Source: Leucobacter tenebrionis (GTDB lineage Bacteria; Actinomycetota; Actinomycetes; Actinomycetales; Microbacteriaceae). Taken from it: a DNA stretch of 64,000 nucleotides. Made by a program: the position numbers and the translations under genes. The notes beneath the pieces are model-generated. The model worked only from the letters and a program-made list of their open reading frames with translations. It was not told the DNA's origin and did no database searches. The DNA is taken from assembly GCF_019884725.1 (NCBI RefSeq), contig NZ_CP082322.1, forward strand, positions 310,001 to 374,000. The letters are read 5' to 3'. Numbering within the stretch: the first letter of the stretch is position 1; each line of letters begins with the position of its first letter. This document shows positions 28,272 through 36,443 of this stretch, piece after piece.

Positions 28272-29609
28272 TTACTGCTGCGACGCGCGGGCCGCGCGGA
28301 CGGCCGCGCCTCGCGGATCCCTCGCGGCCAGGGTCGCGATGAGGGAGATGACGGCGATACCGGTGACGTACGCGCAGATCAGCCACGGTGCGCCCCCTCC
28401 CAGCTGGAGCAGCAGCGCCGCCACCATCGGCATGATCCCCCCGCCGATGACCGAGCCGAGCTGGTAGCCCAGGCTCACGCCGGAGTAGCGCACCTCGACC
28501 GGGAACTGCTCGGCGAACCACGCCGCCTGCGGGCCGTAGACGGCGTCGTGGGCGACGTTCATGCCGAGGATCATGAGCAGCGGGAGCAGCGCGAGCGACT
28601 CGCCGGAGAGGTAGCCGAAGAAGAGCCAGACGAAGACGCCGATCATCACGAAGCCGAAGGCTGTGACGGATCGGCGGCCGACCCGGTCCGACAGCCAGGC
28701 CCAGAACGGGGTCGTCACGAGACCCACCGCGGAGGCGATCATCACGGCCTGCACGCCGGCCTCGCGGTCGCCGTGCGTGTCGACGAGATAGCCGAGCACG
28801 TACACGGTGATCAGGAAGTAGATGCTGTTCTGGGCGATGCGCTGCGCGATCGTGACGAGCAGCGGGCGCCAGTGCCGCGCGAGGATCACGCGCACCGGCG
28901 TGCGCTCGGTGCGGCCGGACTCCTTGAGCTCCAGGAACTCGGGCGCGTCTCGCACGCCGAGGCGGATCCAGAGTCCGATCGCCACGAGCACCGCCGAGAG
29001 CAGGAAGGGGATGCGCCAGCCGAAGGCCTGGAACTGCTCGTCCGTGGTCAGCGCCTGCACGATGACGAAGGCGCCGGTCGCGAGGAGCATGCCGGCCGCC
29101 GAACCGATCTGGGTGAATGATCCGAAGAGCCCGCGGCGATGGGACGGCGCGTGCTCGACCGAGAGCAGCGCCGATCCGCCCCACTCCGCGCCCGCGGCGA
29201 GGCCCTGCACGAGGCGGAGCAGCACGAGCGCGAGGGCGGCCCACCATCCGATCGCGGCGTAGTTCGGCACGAGCCCGATCAGGAAGGAGGCGACGCCCAT
29301 CAGGAGCAGGGATGCGACGAGCAGCGACTTGCGACCGATGCGGTCGCCGAGGTGCCCCGCGATCACACCGCCGAGGGGCCGCGCGAGGAAGCCGACGCCC
29401 AGCGACGCGTACGAGGCGATCGTCGACGCGAAGGCGCTGTCCGACGGGAAGAACTGCACGTTGAAGATGAGGGCGGCCGCGGTGCCGTAGAGATAGAAGT
29501 CATACCACTCGATCGTCGTTCCCGAGAACGCGGCGAGCAGCACGCGGCGCTTCTCATGGGGCTTCGCCGGGGCGGCGACCGGAGGCCGCTCGAGGAGTGC
29601 CGTGGTCAT
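28272..29609 (-). CDS. MFS metabolite:H+ symporter-type transporter
   Basis: 445 residues, 12 predicted membrane segments. N-terminal block AAFSGTTIEWYDFYLYGTAAALIF (in parts) and LARPLGGVIAGHLGDRIGRKSLL (in parts) are signatures of the metabolite:H+ symporter family (ShiA, ProP, KgtP relatives). The substrate cannot be read from sequence; the flanking monooxygenases suggest the compound they oxidise. ATG overlaps the SfnB/DszC-like stop (29606-29609). Confidence 0.87.
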   Translation of the reverse strand: MTTALLERPPVAAPAKPHEKRRVLLAAFSGTTIEWYDFYLYGTAAALIFNVQFFPSDSAFASTIASYASLGVGFLARPLGGVIAGHLGDRIGRKSLLVASLLLMGVASFLIGLVPNYAAIGWWAALALVLLRLVQGLAAGAEWGGSALLSVEHAPSHRRGLFGSFTQIGSAAGMLLATGAFVIVQALTTDEQFQAFGWRIPFLLSAVLVAIGLWIRLGVRDAPEFLELKESGRTERTPVRVILARHWRPLLVTIAQRIAQNSIYFLITVYVLGYLVDTHGDREAGVQAVMIASAVGLVTTPFWAWLSDRVGRRSVTAFGFVMIGVFVWLFFGYLSGESLALLPLLMILGMNVAHDAVYGPQAAWFAEQFPVEVRYSGVSLGYQLGSVIGGGIMPMVAALLLQLGGGAPWLICAYVTGIAVISLIATLAARDPRGAAVRAARASQQ

Positions 29610-30883
29610 GATGATGCTCCGTTCTCGGCGGGGTTCGCGGGGGCATCGCCGATGGCGTTCAGGCCCTCCGGCAGCACGCCGTTGATCCAGTAGTCGCCGA
29701 GCGCACGCGCGCGGAAGGCGATCGGGTTGTGGGTGGCGACCGTCTGGGCGTTCCGCCAGTGCCGGTCGAGCGCTTTCGAGGTCGAGGTCGCGGAGGCCCC
29801 GACGGTGAGGAACAGCTCCTGCGCCGCGCCGAGCGCGAGCTCGGGCACGGTGACCTGGGCGTGCTCGACGGCGACCTCGGAGTACTGCACCTCATCGGGT
29901 GCGGGCGCGTTGCCGGCGGTCGCCGCGACGCCCTCGTCGAGCACCCGAGCGGTCTGCACCACGATCGCCTCGGCGCTGTACGCCTTGGCGGCGATGCGTC
30001 CCACGGCCTCCTGGACGAGCGGGTCGTCGCGGAAGGGCAGCCCCGATCCCGTGTTGAAGGTGCGAGCGCGACGCGAGACGAGCTCCGCGGCGTCGCGGCG
30101 CGCGGCATGCGCGATGCCCGAGAGCACCGCGAGCAGGATGAGCTGGAAGAACGCCGCCTCGTGCACCGCGTCGCTCGAGCCCGGGATGCGGTCGAGAAGC
30201 CCGGCCGGTTCGACCTCGACGCGCTCGAAGACCGCGGTGCCCGTGCCGGTCAGCCGCTGCCCGAAACCGTCCCAGTCGTCGAGCACCGTCACGCCGGGGG
30301 CGTCGGTGGGGACGACGGCGAAGCGGCGGCCGTCGCGACCCTCGACGGCCGCGGAGACGCGGGTGTAGTCGGCGAAGATCGTGCCCGTCGTGTAGAACTT
30401 GCGGCCGTCGAGCACCGCGCCGCGCGGGGTCTCGGAGATGACCGTGCTCAGGCGCCCCAGGGCGTTGCCGCCCTTCTCCGTGGAGGCGTTGCCGACCGTC
30501 GCGCCGGCGAGGATCCGCGGGTACCAGACGCGCTGGATCTCCTCAGGCTGGAAGCGCAGCGAGTCGAGGAAGCCGAAGTGGGAGCGGTACTGGTGCGCCA
30601 CGTTCGAGTCGGCCTGCGCGAGGTCGATCAGCAGCCGGACGAGCGTCTCGATCGTGGCTCCGGGACCGCCGTGCTCGACCGGCACGCGCAGGGTGCCGAA
30701 TCCGGCGGCGTTCAGCTCGCGGATCTCGTCGAACGGCAGGGTGCGGTGGAGTTCGCGGTCGAGGGCGCCGGCGGCGATCTCGTCGAAGATCGGCTGGAAG
30801 CGCGCGCTCAGAGCAGCGTAGTCCGAGGGCAGTGCGGCGAGCTGCTCCTCCGCGACGGCGCGGGCGGTGGTCGGGTGGGTCAT
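29606..30883 (-). CDS. SfnB/DszC-family acyl-CoA dehydrogenase-like monooxygenase
   Basis: 425 residues with the acyl-CoA dehydrogenase fold: N-terminal helical domain (TLPFDEIRELNAAGFGTLRVPVEHGGPG in parts), middle beta domain, and C-terminal helices with FNTGSGLPFRDDPLVQEAVG (in parts) and TSKALDRHWRNAQTVATHNP (in parts). The HWRN-RT-xxHNP end and lack of the catalytic Glu of true dehydrogenases match the flavin-dependent monooxygenases SfnB (dimethylsulfone use) and DszC. GGAAAGG lies 8 nt before the ATG at 30883. First gene of the three-gene operon. Confidence 0.88.
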   Translation of the reverse strand: MTHPTTARAVAEEQLAALPSDYAALSARFQPIFDEIAAGALDRELHRTLPFDEIRELNAAGFGTLRVPVEHGGPGATIETLVRLLIDLAQADSNVAHQYRSHFGFLDSLRFQPEEIQRVWYPRILAGATVGNASTEKGGNALGRLSTVISETPRGAVLDGRKFYTTGTIFADYTRVSAAVEGRDGRRFAVVPTDAPGVTVLDDWDGFGQRLTGTGTAVFERVEVEPAGLLDRIPGSSDAVHEAAFFQLILLAVLSGIAHAARRDAAELVSRRARTFNTGSGLPFRDDPLVQEAVGRIAAKAYSAEAIVVQTARVLDEGVAATAGNAPAPDEVQYSEVAVEHAQVTVPELALGAAQELFLTVGASATSTSKALDRHWRNAQTVATHNPIAFRARALGDYWINGVLPEGLNAIGDAPANPAENGASS

Positions 30884-31058
30884 CGATGGCCTTTCCGTTC
30901 GGAGCCGGTCGGCGCGGAGGGTCGCGCGCTGACCGGGGCCTCATTCTGACACCGCGGTTTCGCGCGTCGCACCTCGGCGTGTCATGTTCCGTCACACGAC
31001 GGTTCGCTCGGGCGGCCGCCGCCCGGCGCCGGTGGCGGCTCCGCCCGGATCCCGCCGC
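30884..31058. other. intergenic region upstream of the SfnB/DszC-like operon
   Basis: 175 nt between the start of the SfnB/DszC-like gene and the stop of the unknown gene at 31059. Must contain the promoter of the monooxygenase operon, but no convincing -35/-10 pair is seen. At 31009-31025 there is an 8-bp GC-only inverted repeat (CGGGCGGC/GCCGCCCG) that could end transcription of the gene to the right. Confidence 0.4.
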
Positions 31059-31934
31059 TCAGCCGATCGGCGGCCGGGCGCCGAGGTGCGGGCCCTGGTT
31101 GCCGATCTCCCGGCAGTTGATGCGCACCGCGCGCTCGGCCGCGTCGTAGACGTGGCGAGCCGCCAGGCGCCCGCCCGCGAGCGGGTGCGCGAGCCAGGTG
31201 AAGCTGCGGGCGTCGACGAGCGGCTCCCCCGACACCGCGCGCATCAGCTGCAGCATGAGCATCTCGGGCAGCGTCGGGTGCGGCCCGTGCTCGAAGCTCA
31301 GGCCGAGCACTGCGGGTGCGAGCCCCGCGGGAACGAGGCGCAGCGTCCAGCCGGTCCCCGCATGCTGTGAGCGCACCACCGGGACCCCGTCAGGGGCCCG
31401 ATCGAGCAGTGAGAACTCCCGCTCCGCCTCGCCTCCGAGCACGAGGGGGGATCCGCCGACGGAGCGGGCGAGCGGGCCCTCCTCGCTCGCGGCGCGCTCG
31501 TACAGCCGGCGCCACCCCTCCGCTCCGATCCCGAACGGGGCCGGCACCGGGGTGAGCGTGGGATCGGCGGCCAGCGCGGCTCCCAGACCGTCGAGGTCGA
31601 CGCCCGCCTCGGCGAAGGCTTCGGGCTCGGGCGGCGCGAGACCGATCCAGCCCCCGACGGTCCGAGCAGTCTCGAACGCCCGCTCGAAGCGCTCCCGCTG
31701 CGCCTGGTCGAGTGCGTCCCCGAAGGCGACCGATGCGAGCGCCCCGGAGCGCAGGTGCTCGGCCTCGCGGTCGAGCCAGGCGTCGAACCTCTCGGAGGCG
31801 CTCCCGCCGGCCGCCGCGAGCGCGGCGTCGAGCTCGCGCGCCAGATCGGGGAAGAGCGCCCGCACGAGCCGGATCCGGTCCCCCGATTCTGTCGCGGTCA
31901 TGCGCCCTCCCCTGCCGATGAACTCCTCTCTCAC
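31059..31934 (-). CDS. protein of unknown function coupled to the vWA gene
   Basis: 291 residues from a GTG at 31934 that overlaps the vWA stop (31931-31934, GTGA) and has GGAGG about 9 nt upstream; an ATG at 31901 is an alternative. Not recognised. The first 100 residues look helical and acidic (LVRALFPDLARELDAAL in parts, AEHLRSGALASVAFGDALDQ in parts); the middle reads as a mixed domain with EREFSLLDRAPDGVPVVRSQ (in parts); the end has VRINCREIGNQGPHLGARPP (in parts). No signal peptide or membrane segment. Tight coupling suggests it works with the vWA/MoxR pair. Confidence 0.7.
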   Translation of the reverse strand: MREEFIGRGGRMTATESGDRIRLVRALFPDLARELDAALAAAGGSASERFDAWLDREAEHLRSGALASVAFGDALDQAQRERFERAFETARTVGGWIGLAPPEPEAFAEAGVDLDGLGAALAADPTLTPVPAPFGIGAEGWRRLYERAASEEGPLARSVGGSPLVLGGEAEREFSLLDRAPDGVPVVRSQHAGTGWTLRLVPAGLAPAVLGLSFEHGPHPTLPEMLMLQLMRAVSGEPLVDARSFTWLAHPLAGGRLAARHVYDAAERAVRINCREIGNQGPHLGARPPIG

Positions 31935-33838
31935 GGTAGCTCATCCTCCACCAGCTCGAGGATCGCCTCGGCGATCGCGCCCGGCTCGTCGATGCGCCGG
32001 CTGCTCGGAGCGTAGCGTCGCACGATCTCGTCGGAGCCGATTCCGATGCCGTGCACCGCCGCCCCGGCAGCTCGCAGTCGCCGCAGCTCCCCCGCCGCCG
32101 CGGCCGGATCGTTCGATCCGCCGTCGCTGACGAGCAGCACGATGCGCCGGCGCTCGACGCCGTCCCGCGCCGAGGTCGGGGATCCCTCCCTCCCCGGCAC
32201 CACGCCGAGCTGCACGGCCGCCGCCCGCAGCGCGGCACCGTCGTTCGTCGAACCCCGGGGCGCGCGGATCGTGCCGTGCATGACGCGGCGCACCTCGTCG
32301 TCGAGCCCGTGGCTCAGGGGCTTCACCACGAGCGGCTCCGCGTCGAACACCACGAGGGCCGTGCGGATATCGAGGTCCAGGTCGATCCCGACCCGCTGCT
32401 CGGCGTGGGCGATGTCGCGCTCCACGCCGGCGAGGGCCTCCAGCATGATCAGCGCCGCGTCGGCCGCGGCCTCCGCGATGCGCCCCTGCATCGAGGCCGA
32501 GCGATCGACGAGCAGCACGTAGTCGGTGCTGCCCGCCCGCCGGCGCCGCCGGGGTCGGATCTCCCGCTGCAGGAAGGCGGCGGGCCGCGCGACCCCGGCG
32601 CGCGCCTCCGCCACCGCGCGCGCGAGGGCATCCGCGCTCAGCGTCTCGCCCTCCGCTGCGGGGCGGCGGCCCGTCGACCGCACGCGCGCCACCCGCTCCG
32701 CGATGACGCGCGCCCAGACCTGTCGCATCCGCTCGATCGCCCCGGCCAGTTCGGCGACCCGCGCCCGGTAGTCCGACGGGGCGCGGCCCCCGGCTCCGGC
32801 CCCGCCGCCCGCTTCCCTCGGCTCCTCGCCTCGCCGCGGAGCCGCTTCGATCTCGGGCAGCGCCGCAGCCTCGAGCAGGGCGCCCTCCGCCGGCATCGGG
32901 GTCGCCAGCACGGTGCTCACGAAGCCCGCCTGCTCCGCCGCGAACAAGTCGGCGCCCTCGGCGCCCTGCTTCCCCTCGCCGGCGCGGGCCCGCTCGTCCT
33001 CGCCCGAAGCCGCGGCGTCGCCTCGCTGATCCCCCTCCTCCGGGGCCTCCTGCTCGGCGTCGCCGCCCGCACCGGCGGCGCCCAGGTCGTCGGGGGCGGC
33101 CCCGCCCTCGTGCTCCTGCGCCGCCGCGCCCCGCACGGCATCCCCGAGACCGCGCTCGGCCGCGTCGAGCGCGAGCAGGCGCTCGTAGGGAGGGAGCAGC
33201 AGTGCGAGCGCCCGCTCGAATCGCTCGAGGGGGCCGCGTCGGGGATCCGGCCCGAGCACCCGCCGCAGCAGCTCGACCTGCGCACCCACCCCGGCCGCGG
33301 CGCGCCCAGCGTCCCGCGCGTGCCGATCCAGCGACCGCCACTCGGCCGCGACGTCCGGTGAGAGATCGGGGTCGGGTTCGGCTGCGCCCCCGAACCCGGC
33401 CTCCAGCAGCAGCGACACCCACTGCAGGTGCCTCGGCTGCTCCCCCGGCTGCGCCGGCAGGCCGCGGCGCACCGCCGCAGCGAGACGATCCTGCAGCCCC
33501 GGCAGACCCGCCAGCAGCTCCGCCCCGGCCTGCAGCCGAGCCACCGCGGCCACGATGGGCTCCAGCTCGGGGCGCGCGGCGACCACGGAGCGCCGGCGGC
33601 GCGCGCGGTCAGGAGCCGTCCGCTCATCGCGCACGCTCTCCCACAACTGCAGCAGCGCCAGCGCGACCGCCTCGTCGTGGCCGTGTCCGCGCCGGGAGTA
33701 CCACCCGAGCCCCACCCGCAGGCCGTGCGCGTCGAGCTCCCAGGCGTCTCCCTCGGAGACCGAGACCGGCACGCCGATCAGCGCGCCGGCCGCGCGCAGC
33801 CGCTCCCGCTCCTCTGCGCCATGATCGACCATGCCCAC
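31931..33838 (-). CDS. vWA-domain protein (MoxR partner, NorD/CobT/ViaA-like)
   Basis: 635 residues. N-terminal helical part to about 230, a low-complexity Glu/Gly/Ala linker (about 240-300), a second helical segment (355-430) ending in RPRRRRRAG, and a C-terminal von Willebrand A domain whose metal-ion site is DRSASM at 445-450, with the later conserved Thr (GSTNDG) and Asp (LVSDGG). Such proteins act with MoxR-type AAA+ ATPases, here the divergent neighbour. Starts GTG 33838 or ATG 33832 cannot be separated. Cytoplasmic by appearance. No cbb or nor genes are nearby, so a role like NorD or CbbO is not supported. Confidence 0.82.
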   Translation of the reverse strand: MGMVDHGAEERERLRAAGALIGVPVSVSEGDAWELDAHGLRVGLGWYSRRGHGHDEAVALALLQLWESVRDERTAPDRARRRRSVVAARPELEPIVAAVARLQAGAELLAGLPGLQDRLAAAVRRGLPAQPGEQPRHLQWVSLLLEAGFGGAAEPDPDLSPDVAAEWRSLDRHARDAGRAAAGVGAQVELLRRVLGPDPRRGPLERFERALALLLPPYERLLALDAAERGLGDAVRGAAAQEHEGGAAPDDLGAAGAGGDAEQEAPEEGDQRGDAAASGEDERARAGEGKQGAEGADLFAAEQAGFVSTVLATPMPAEGALLEAAALPEIEAAPRRGEEPREAGGGAGAGGRAPSDYRARVAELAGAIERMRQVWARVIAERVARVRSTGRRPAAEGETLSADALARAVAEARAGVARPAAFLQREIRPRRRRRAGSTDYVLLVDRSASMQGRIAEAAADAALIMLEALAGVERDIAHAEQRVGIDLDLDIRTALVVFDAEPLVVKPLSHGLDDEVRRVMHGTIRAPRGSTNDGAALRAAAVQLGVVPGREGSPTSARDGVERRRIVLLVSDGGSNDPAAAAGELRRLRAAGAAVHGIGIGSDEIVRRYAPSSRRIDEPGAIAEAILELVEDELP

Positions 33839-33917
33839 ACCCTATCCGGCCGCCGCCGCAGCCCGCGCCGGCCGGCTGTCGCCCGGATCGCGCCGCTCCA
33901 GTGATAGCGTGACGAGC

Positions 33918-35339
33918 ATGCTGGCTTTCGACGCCGACCCCGTGCTGCACGAGGCGAGGTCCATCACCGACGAGCGCCGCAGGGTGCGCCGGGCGCTCAC
34001 CGCTGCGGCGTCGCACGCCGAGGCCGCGGACCACAGGGCCGATCTGGAGCGGCTCGAAGCCCGGCTCGCGACGATCCTCGAGGATCCCGAGAACCGCTCG
34101 GCGATCGACCGTGCCCTCACGGAGCGGGCCGCGGTGCTCCGCGTCGCCGTGGCCGCGCGGCGAGAACGCGCTGCCCTCGCCCGGCTGCTGGCCGAGGCGG
34201 ATGCTGTCATCGGACGCGCGGTCGCGGCGGGCAGGCCCCCGACCGCATCCGAGGCGATCCGCGCGCGGGAGCTCCGCGCCGCAGCGGGTGCCTCCCCCGA
34301 GCTCGGTTGGCGATCCGCCATCGTCTCCGAAGACCGCCGCGACGGGGTGCTCGAAGCCCTCGGCACACTGCGGCTCCGCGAGGCGGCGCGGCAGCTGCGC
34401 GGCGGGCTGCTCGAGACCGCGCAGATGCGCGGCATCATCTCGGAGGCGCTGCCCGCGGTGCTGCGCGGGGACCCCGTGCTGCTCGTGGGTGAGACGGGCG
34501 GCGCGAAGACGGCGCTCGCCGAGCATCTCTCGCGGCTCGCGGTGGGCGGGGATCCTGAGTTCGTCTCGGGCTACGGCGACATCACGGGCGCCCAGCTGAT
34601 CGGCACTCACGAGCTGCGCGCCGACGGCGGTGCGACGGTGAGCGTCTTCGTGCCGGGGCCGCTGCTGCGGGCGATGACGCAGGGGCGTCCGGTGATCCTC
34701 GACGAGGTGAACGCGATGCCGGCCGAGTTCCTGAAGCGTCTGAACCGCGTGCTGCAGCTGCGACCGGGCGACTCGTTCGGGGTGCAGGAGGACGCGGGGC
34801 GGGAGGTGCGGATCGCACCGGGCTTCGCGATCCTCGCCACCGCCAACGAGCAGACGCCGCACCGCTACCGGGGGCTCGACCGCCTCAGCGCCGAACTCGT
34901 GAACCGCTTCGGTGCGAACGCCTACCGTGTGCACTACCCCGACACGGGGCTCGGCTACGAGGAGTTCCCGGCCGAGAACGCACTGCTCGCGGCGGCCGCG
35001 GTGGCCGACCCGCGCGGCGACCTGCCGCCGGGGATCGGCGTCGACGAGCTGTTCCGAGTGGCACGGGCCGCGTTCATCAGCCAGCAGGTGTTCGCGGGCG
35101 AGCACGGGGAGGGATTCGGCGAGTACGTGAGCACCGAGCGCGAGATCGACGGGCGCCCCGGCCTCGAGGAGGCCGTGCTCGCGCCTCGCACCCTCGTCGC
35201 GATCCTGCACAAGGTCGCGGGCAGCGGGGGCGCCGTCTCCCTCGAACGGGCGCTCTCGCGCTTCGTGGAGGGCGTGATGCACCGGGAGGATCGCCGGGTG
35301 CTCGCGCTGATCCTGCAGGGCCAGGGATTCCGGATCTGA
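33918..35339 (+). CDS. MoxR-type AAA+ ATPase with N-terminal helical domain
   Basis: 473 residues. Residues 1-170 are charged and helical, probably coiled coil, which ordinary MoxR proteins lack. The AAA+ core has Walker A GETGGAKT (191-198), Walker B VILDE (259-263), sensor 1 LATAN (306-310) and the Arg finger region ELVNRF (327-332). MoxR proteins act as chaperone-like ATPases that insert cofactors or remodel partners bound through vWA proteins. The ATG at 33918 starts the helical domain; 79 nt separate it from the divergent vWA gene, which leaves room for a shared promoter region. Confidence 0.85.
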   Translation: MLAFDADPVLHEARSITDERRRVRRALTAAASHAEAADHRADLERLEARLATILEDPENRSAIDRALTERAAVLRVAVAARRERAALARLLAEADAVIGRAVAAGRPPTASEAIRARELRAAAGASPELGWRSAIVSEDRRDGVLEALGTLRLREAARQLRGGLLETAQMRGIISEALPAVLRGDPVLLVGETGGAKTALAEHLSRLAVGGDPEFVSGYGDITGAQLIGTHELRADGGATVSVFVPGPLLRAMTQGRPVILDEVNAMPAEFLKRLNRVLQLRPGDSFGVQEDAGREVRIAPGFAILATANEQTPHRYRGLDRLSAELVNRFGANAYRVHYPDTGLGYEEFPAENALLAAAAVADPRGDLPPGIGVDELFRVARAAFISQQVFAGEHGEGFGEYVSTEREIDGRPGLEEAVLAPRTLVAILHKVAGSGGAVSLERALSRFVEGVMHREDRRVLALILQGQGFRI

Positions 35340-35396
35340 ACGGCCGTACTGGCTGACCAGCCGAGCGGTTGACACCGCCGTCCGACCGGAGACGCC

Positions 35397-35411
35397 CGGC
35401 CTCGAAGGCCG
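35397..35411. terminator. small bidirectional hairpin between convergent genes
   Basis: CGGCCT/AGGCCG with a 3-nt loop, lying between the MoxR-type ATPase stop and the RES-domain stop. Short and without T-runs; a weak candidate for transcription end. Confidence 0.25.
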
Positions 35412-35412
35412 A

Positions 35413-35985
35413 TCAGCCGACGACCCTGAAGAGCCGCGCTGCCGCCTCGACCACGGCGGGATGCTCGAGGCTGAGGCTCTGCACTCCGACCAGCCGGAGC
35501 CCGGGCGGCGGCTGCCGATCCCGTCCCCACAGCAGCACCGAGGTCTCGGAGGGCATCTGCGACGACCACCACGAGATGCCGGCGTGCGTTCCCTCGTCGG
35601 ATTCGGAGATCCGCCGGGCGAGCTGTTGCGTAGTGCTCAGATCCTGCACCACGACACGGCTCGGAGCGACGCCCAGGCGCAGCAGCGTCGCCGCGTCGTC
35701 GAGGTCGAGGAGCGGGGCTCCGGAGAATTCGAACTCCGCGATCGCCCTCGGGTGACCGGCCGGCGTCAGGAACACCTCTGCGATCCAGCGATGCTTGTTG
35801 TAGAAGCTCTCGGCCACCGCGCCGACCGCCGAACGCGAGAAGTACCACGAGTCGTAGAGATCGGCGTTGTCCCATCGGCCGTGCAACTGCGGGCTCGGCA
35901 CGTACGACCAGTGTCCCGGTCGCCCCCGACGGGCGCCGGGTACACGGGGGTAGCAGCGGTACAGCCGCATCGTTTCGGACGGCAT
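35413..35985 (-). CDS. RES-domain toxin (NAD+-degrading type)
   Basis: 190 residues from the ATG at 35985; ATG 36021 (overlapping the antitoxin stop by 20 nt) or 35970 are alternatives. The RES fold is recognised from LYRCYP, GRWDN with Arg37, AVAES with Glu59, and the late GISWWSSQMPSETSVLLW segment (in parts) with the conserved Ser. Characterised members (MbcT of Mycobacterium tuberculosis, and Photorhabdus Res) deplete NAD+; ParT instead ADP-ribosylates a target enzyme. Follows its antitoxin gene, the usual order for this module. Confidence 0.85.
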   Translation of the reverse strand: MPSETMRLYRCYPRVPGARRGRPGHWSYVPSPQLHGRWDNADLYDSWYFSRSAVGAVAESFYNKHRWIAEVFLTPAGHPRAIAEFEFSGAPLLDLDDAATLLRLGVAPSRVVVQDLSTTQQLARRISESDEGTHAGISWWSSQMPSETSVLLWGRDRQPPPGLRLVGVQSLSLEHPAVVEAAARLFRVVG

Positions 35986-36001
35986 CGTTCGGGCCCGGGG
36001 C

Positions 36002-36361
36002 TCAGGCGTATGCGCCCTCATCCTCGGCGTCGATCGCGCCGATGACCTCGGCGATGCGCCCGAGCTTGATGCACTCCCGGGGGGTCGATCCGCGCAGGAA
36101 CTGGTTGGGCGAGTCGAGCCAGATCGGCACGACCTTCGTGTGCATGGTCGACTCGGCGCGAGCCACGATGTAGGCGAAGTCCATGATGGTGCGTGCCGAC
36201 TCGGGCGACGGGGTCTGCGTGCCCTGCTTCCAGCGCGTCACCTGGGACGGTGTGACCCCGAGCAGCTCCGCGAGCAGGGCACCGTTGCCCGCGGCCTCGA
36301 GCAGCATGCGGAAGCCGTCGCCGAGGGCGGTGCCTGGCCGGATCGGAAGTGCGATGCTCAT
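36002..36361 (-). CDS. Xre/MbcA/ParS-type antitoxin
   Basis: 119 residues from the ATG at 36361. N-terminal helix-turn-helix (LLAELLGVTPSQVTRWKQG in parts) and a C-terminal DUF2384-type toxin-binding part (WLDSPNQFLRGSTPRECIKLG in parts), the same architecture as MbcA and ParS. Expected to neutralise the RES toxin encoded directly downstream and to repress its own promoter. A 22-bp palindrome 14 nt upstream of the ATG is the probable operator. Confidence 0.87.
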   Translation of the reverse strand: MSIALPIRPGTALGDGFRMLLEAAGNGALLAELLGVTPSQVTRWKQGTQTPSPESARTIMDFAYIVARAESTMHTKVVPIWLDSPNQFLRGSTPRECIKLGRIAEVIGAIDAEDEGAYA

Positions 36362-36374
36362 GACCCTCACTCTA

Positions 36375-36396
36375 CGCGCAATCTCCAGATTGCGCG
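36375..36396. promoter_or_regulatory. palindromic operator upstream of the antitoxin gene
   Basis: CGCGCAATCT-CC-AGATTGCGCG: perfect 10-bp arms around a 2-nt centre, 14 nt upstream of the antitoxin ATG. Symmetry and position fit autoregulation by a dimeric Xre-type repressor. Confidence 0.75.
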
Positions 36397-36443
36397 AGGG
36401 GCGATCGAGGCGAACGGGACCGAAGCCGCGCCCACGGGCGCGA

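Noticed and set aside
26904..29120. 738-codon plus-strand open frame
   Set aside because: Antisense to the NtaA-like and MFS genes, both of which show full family motifs.
31931..33838. NorD- or CbbO-specific annotation of the vWA gene
   Set aside because: No nitric oxide reductase or RuBisCO genes nearby; the vWA domain alone does not decide the subfamily.
33624..35375. 583-codon minus-strand open frame
   Set aside because: Antisense to the MoxR-type ATPase, whose Walker motifs establish the plus strand as coding.
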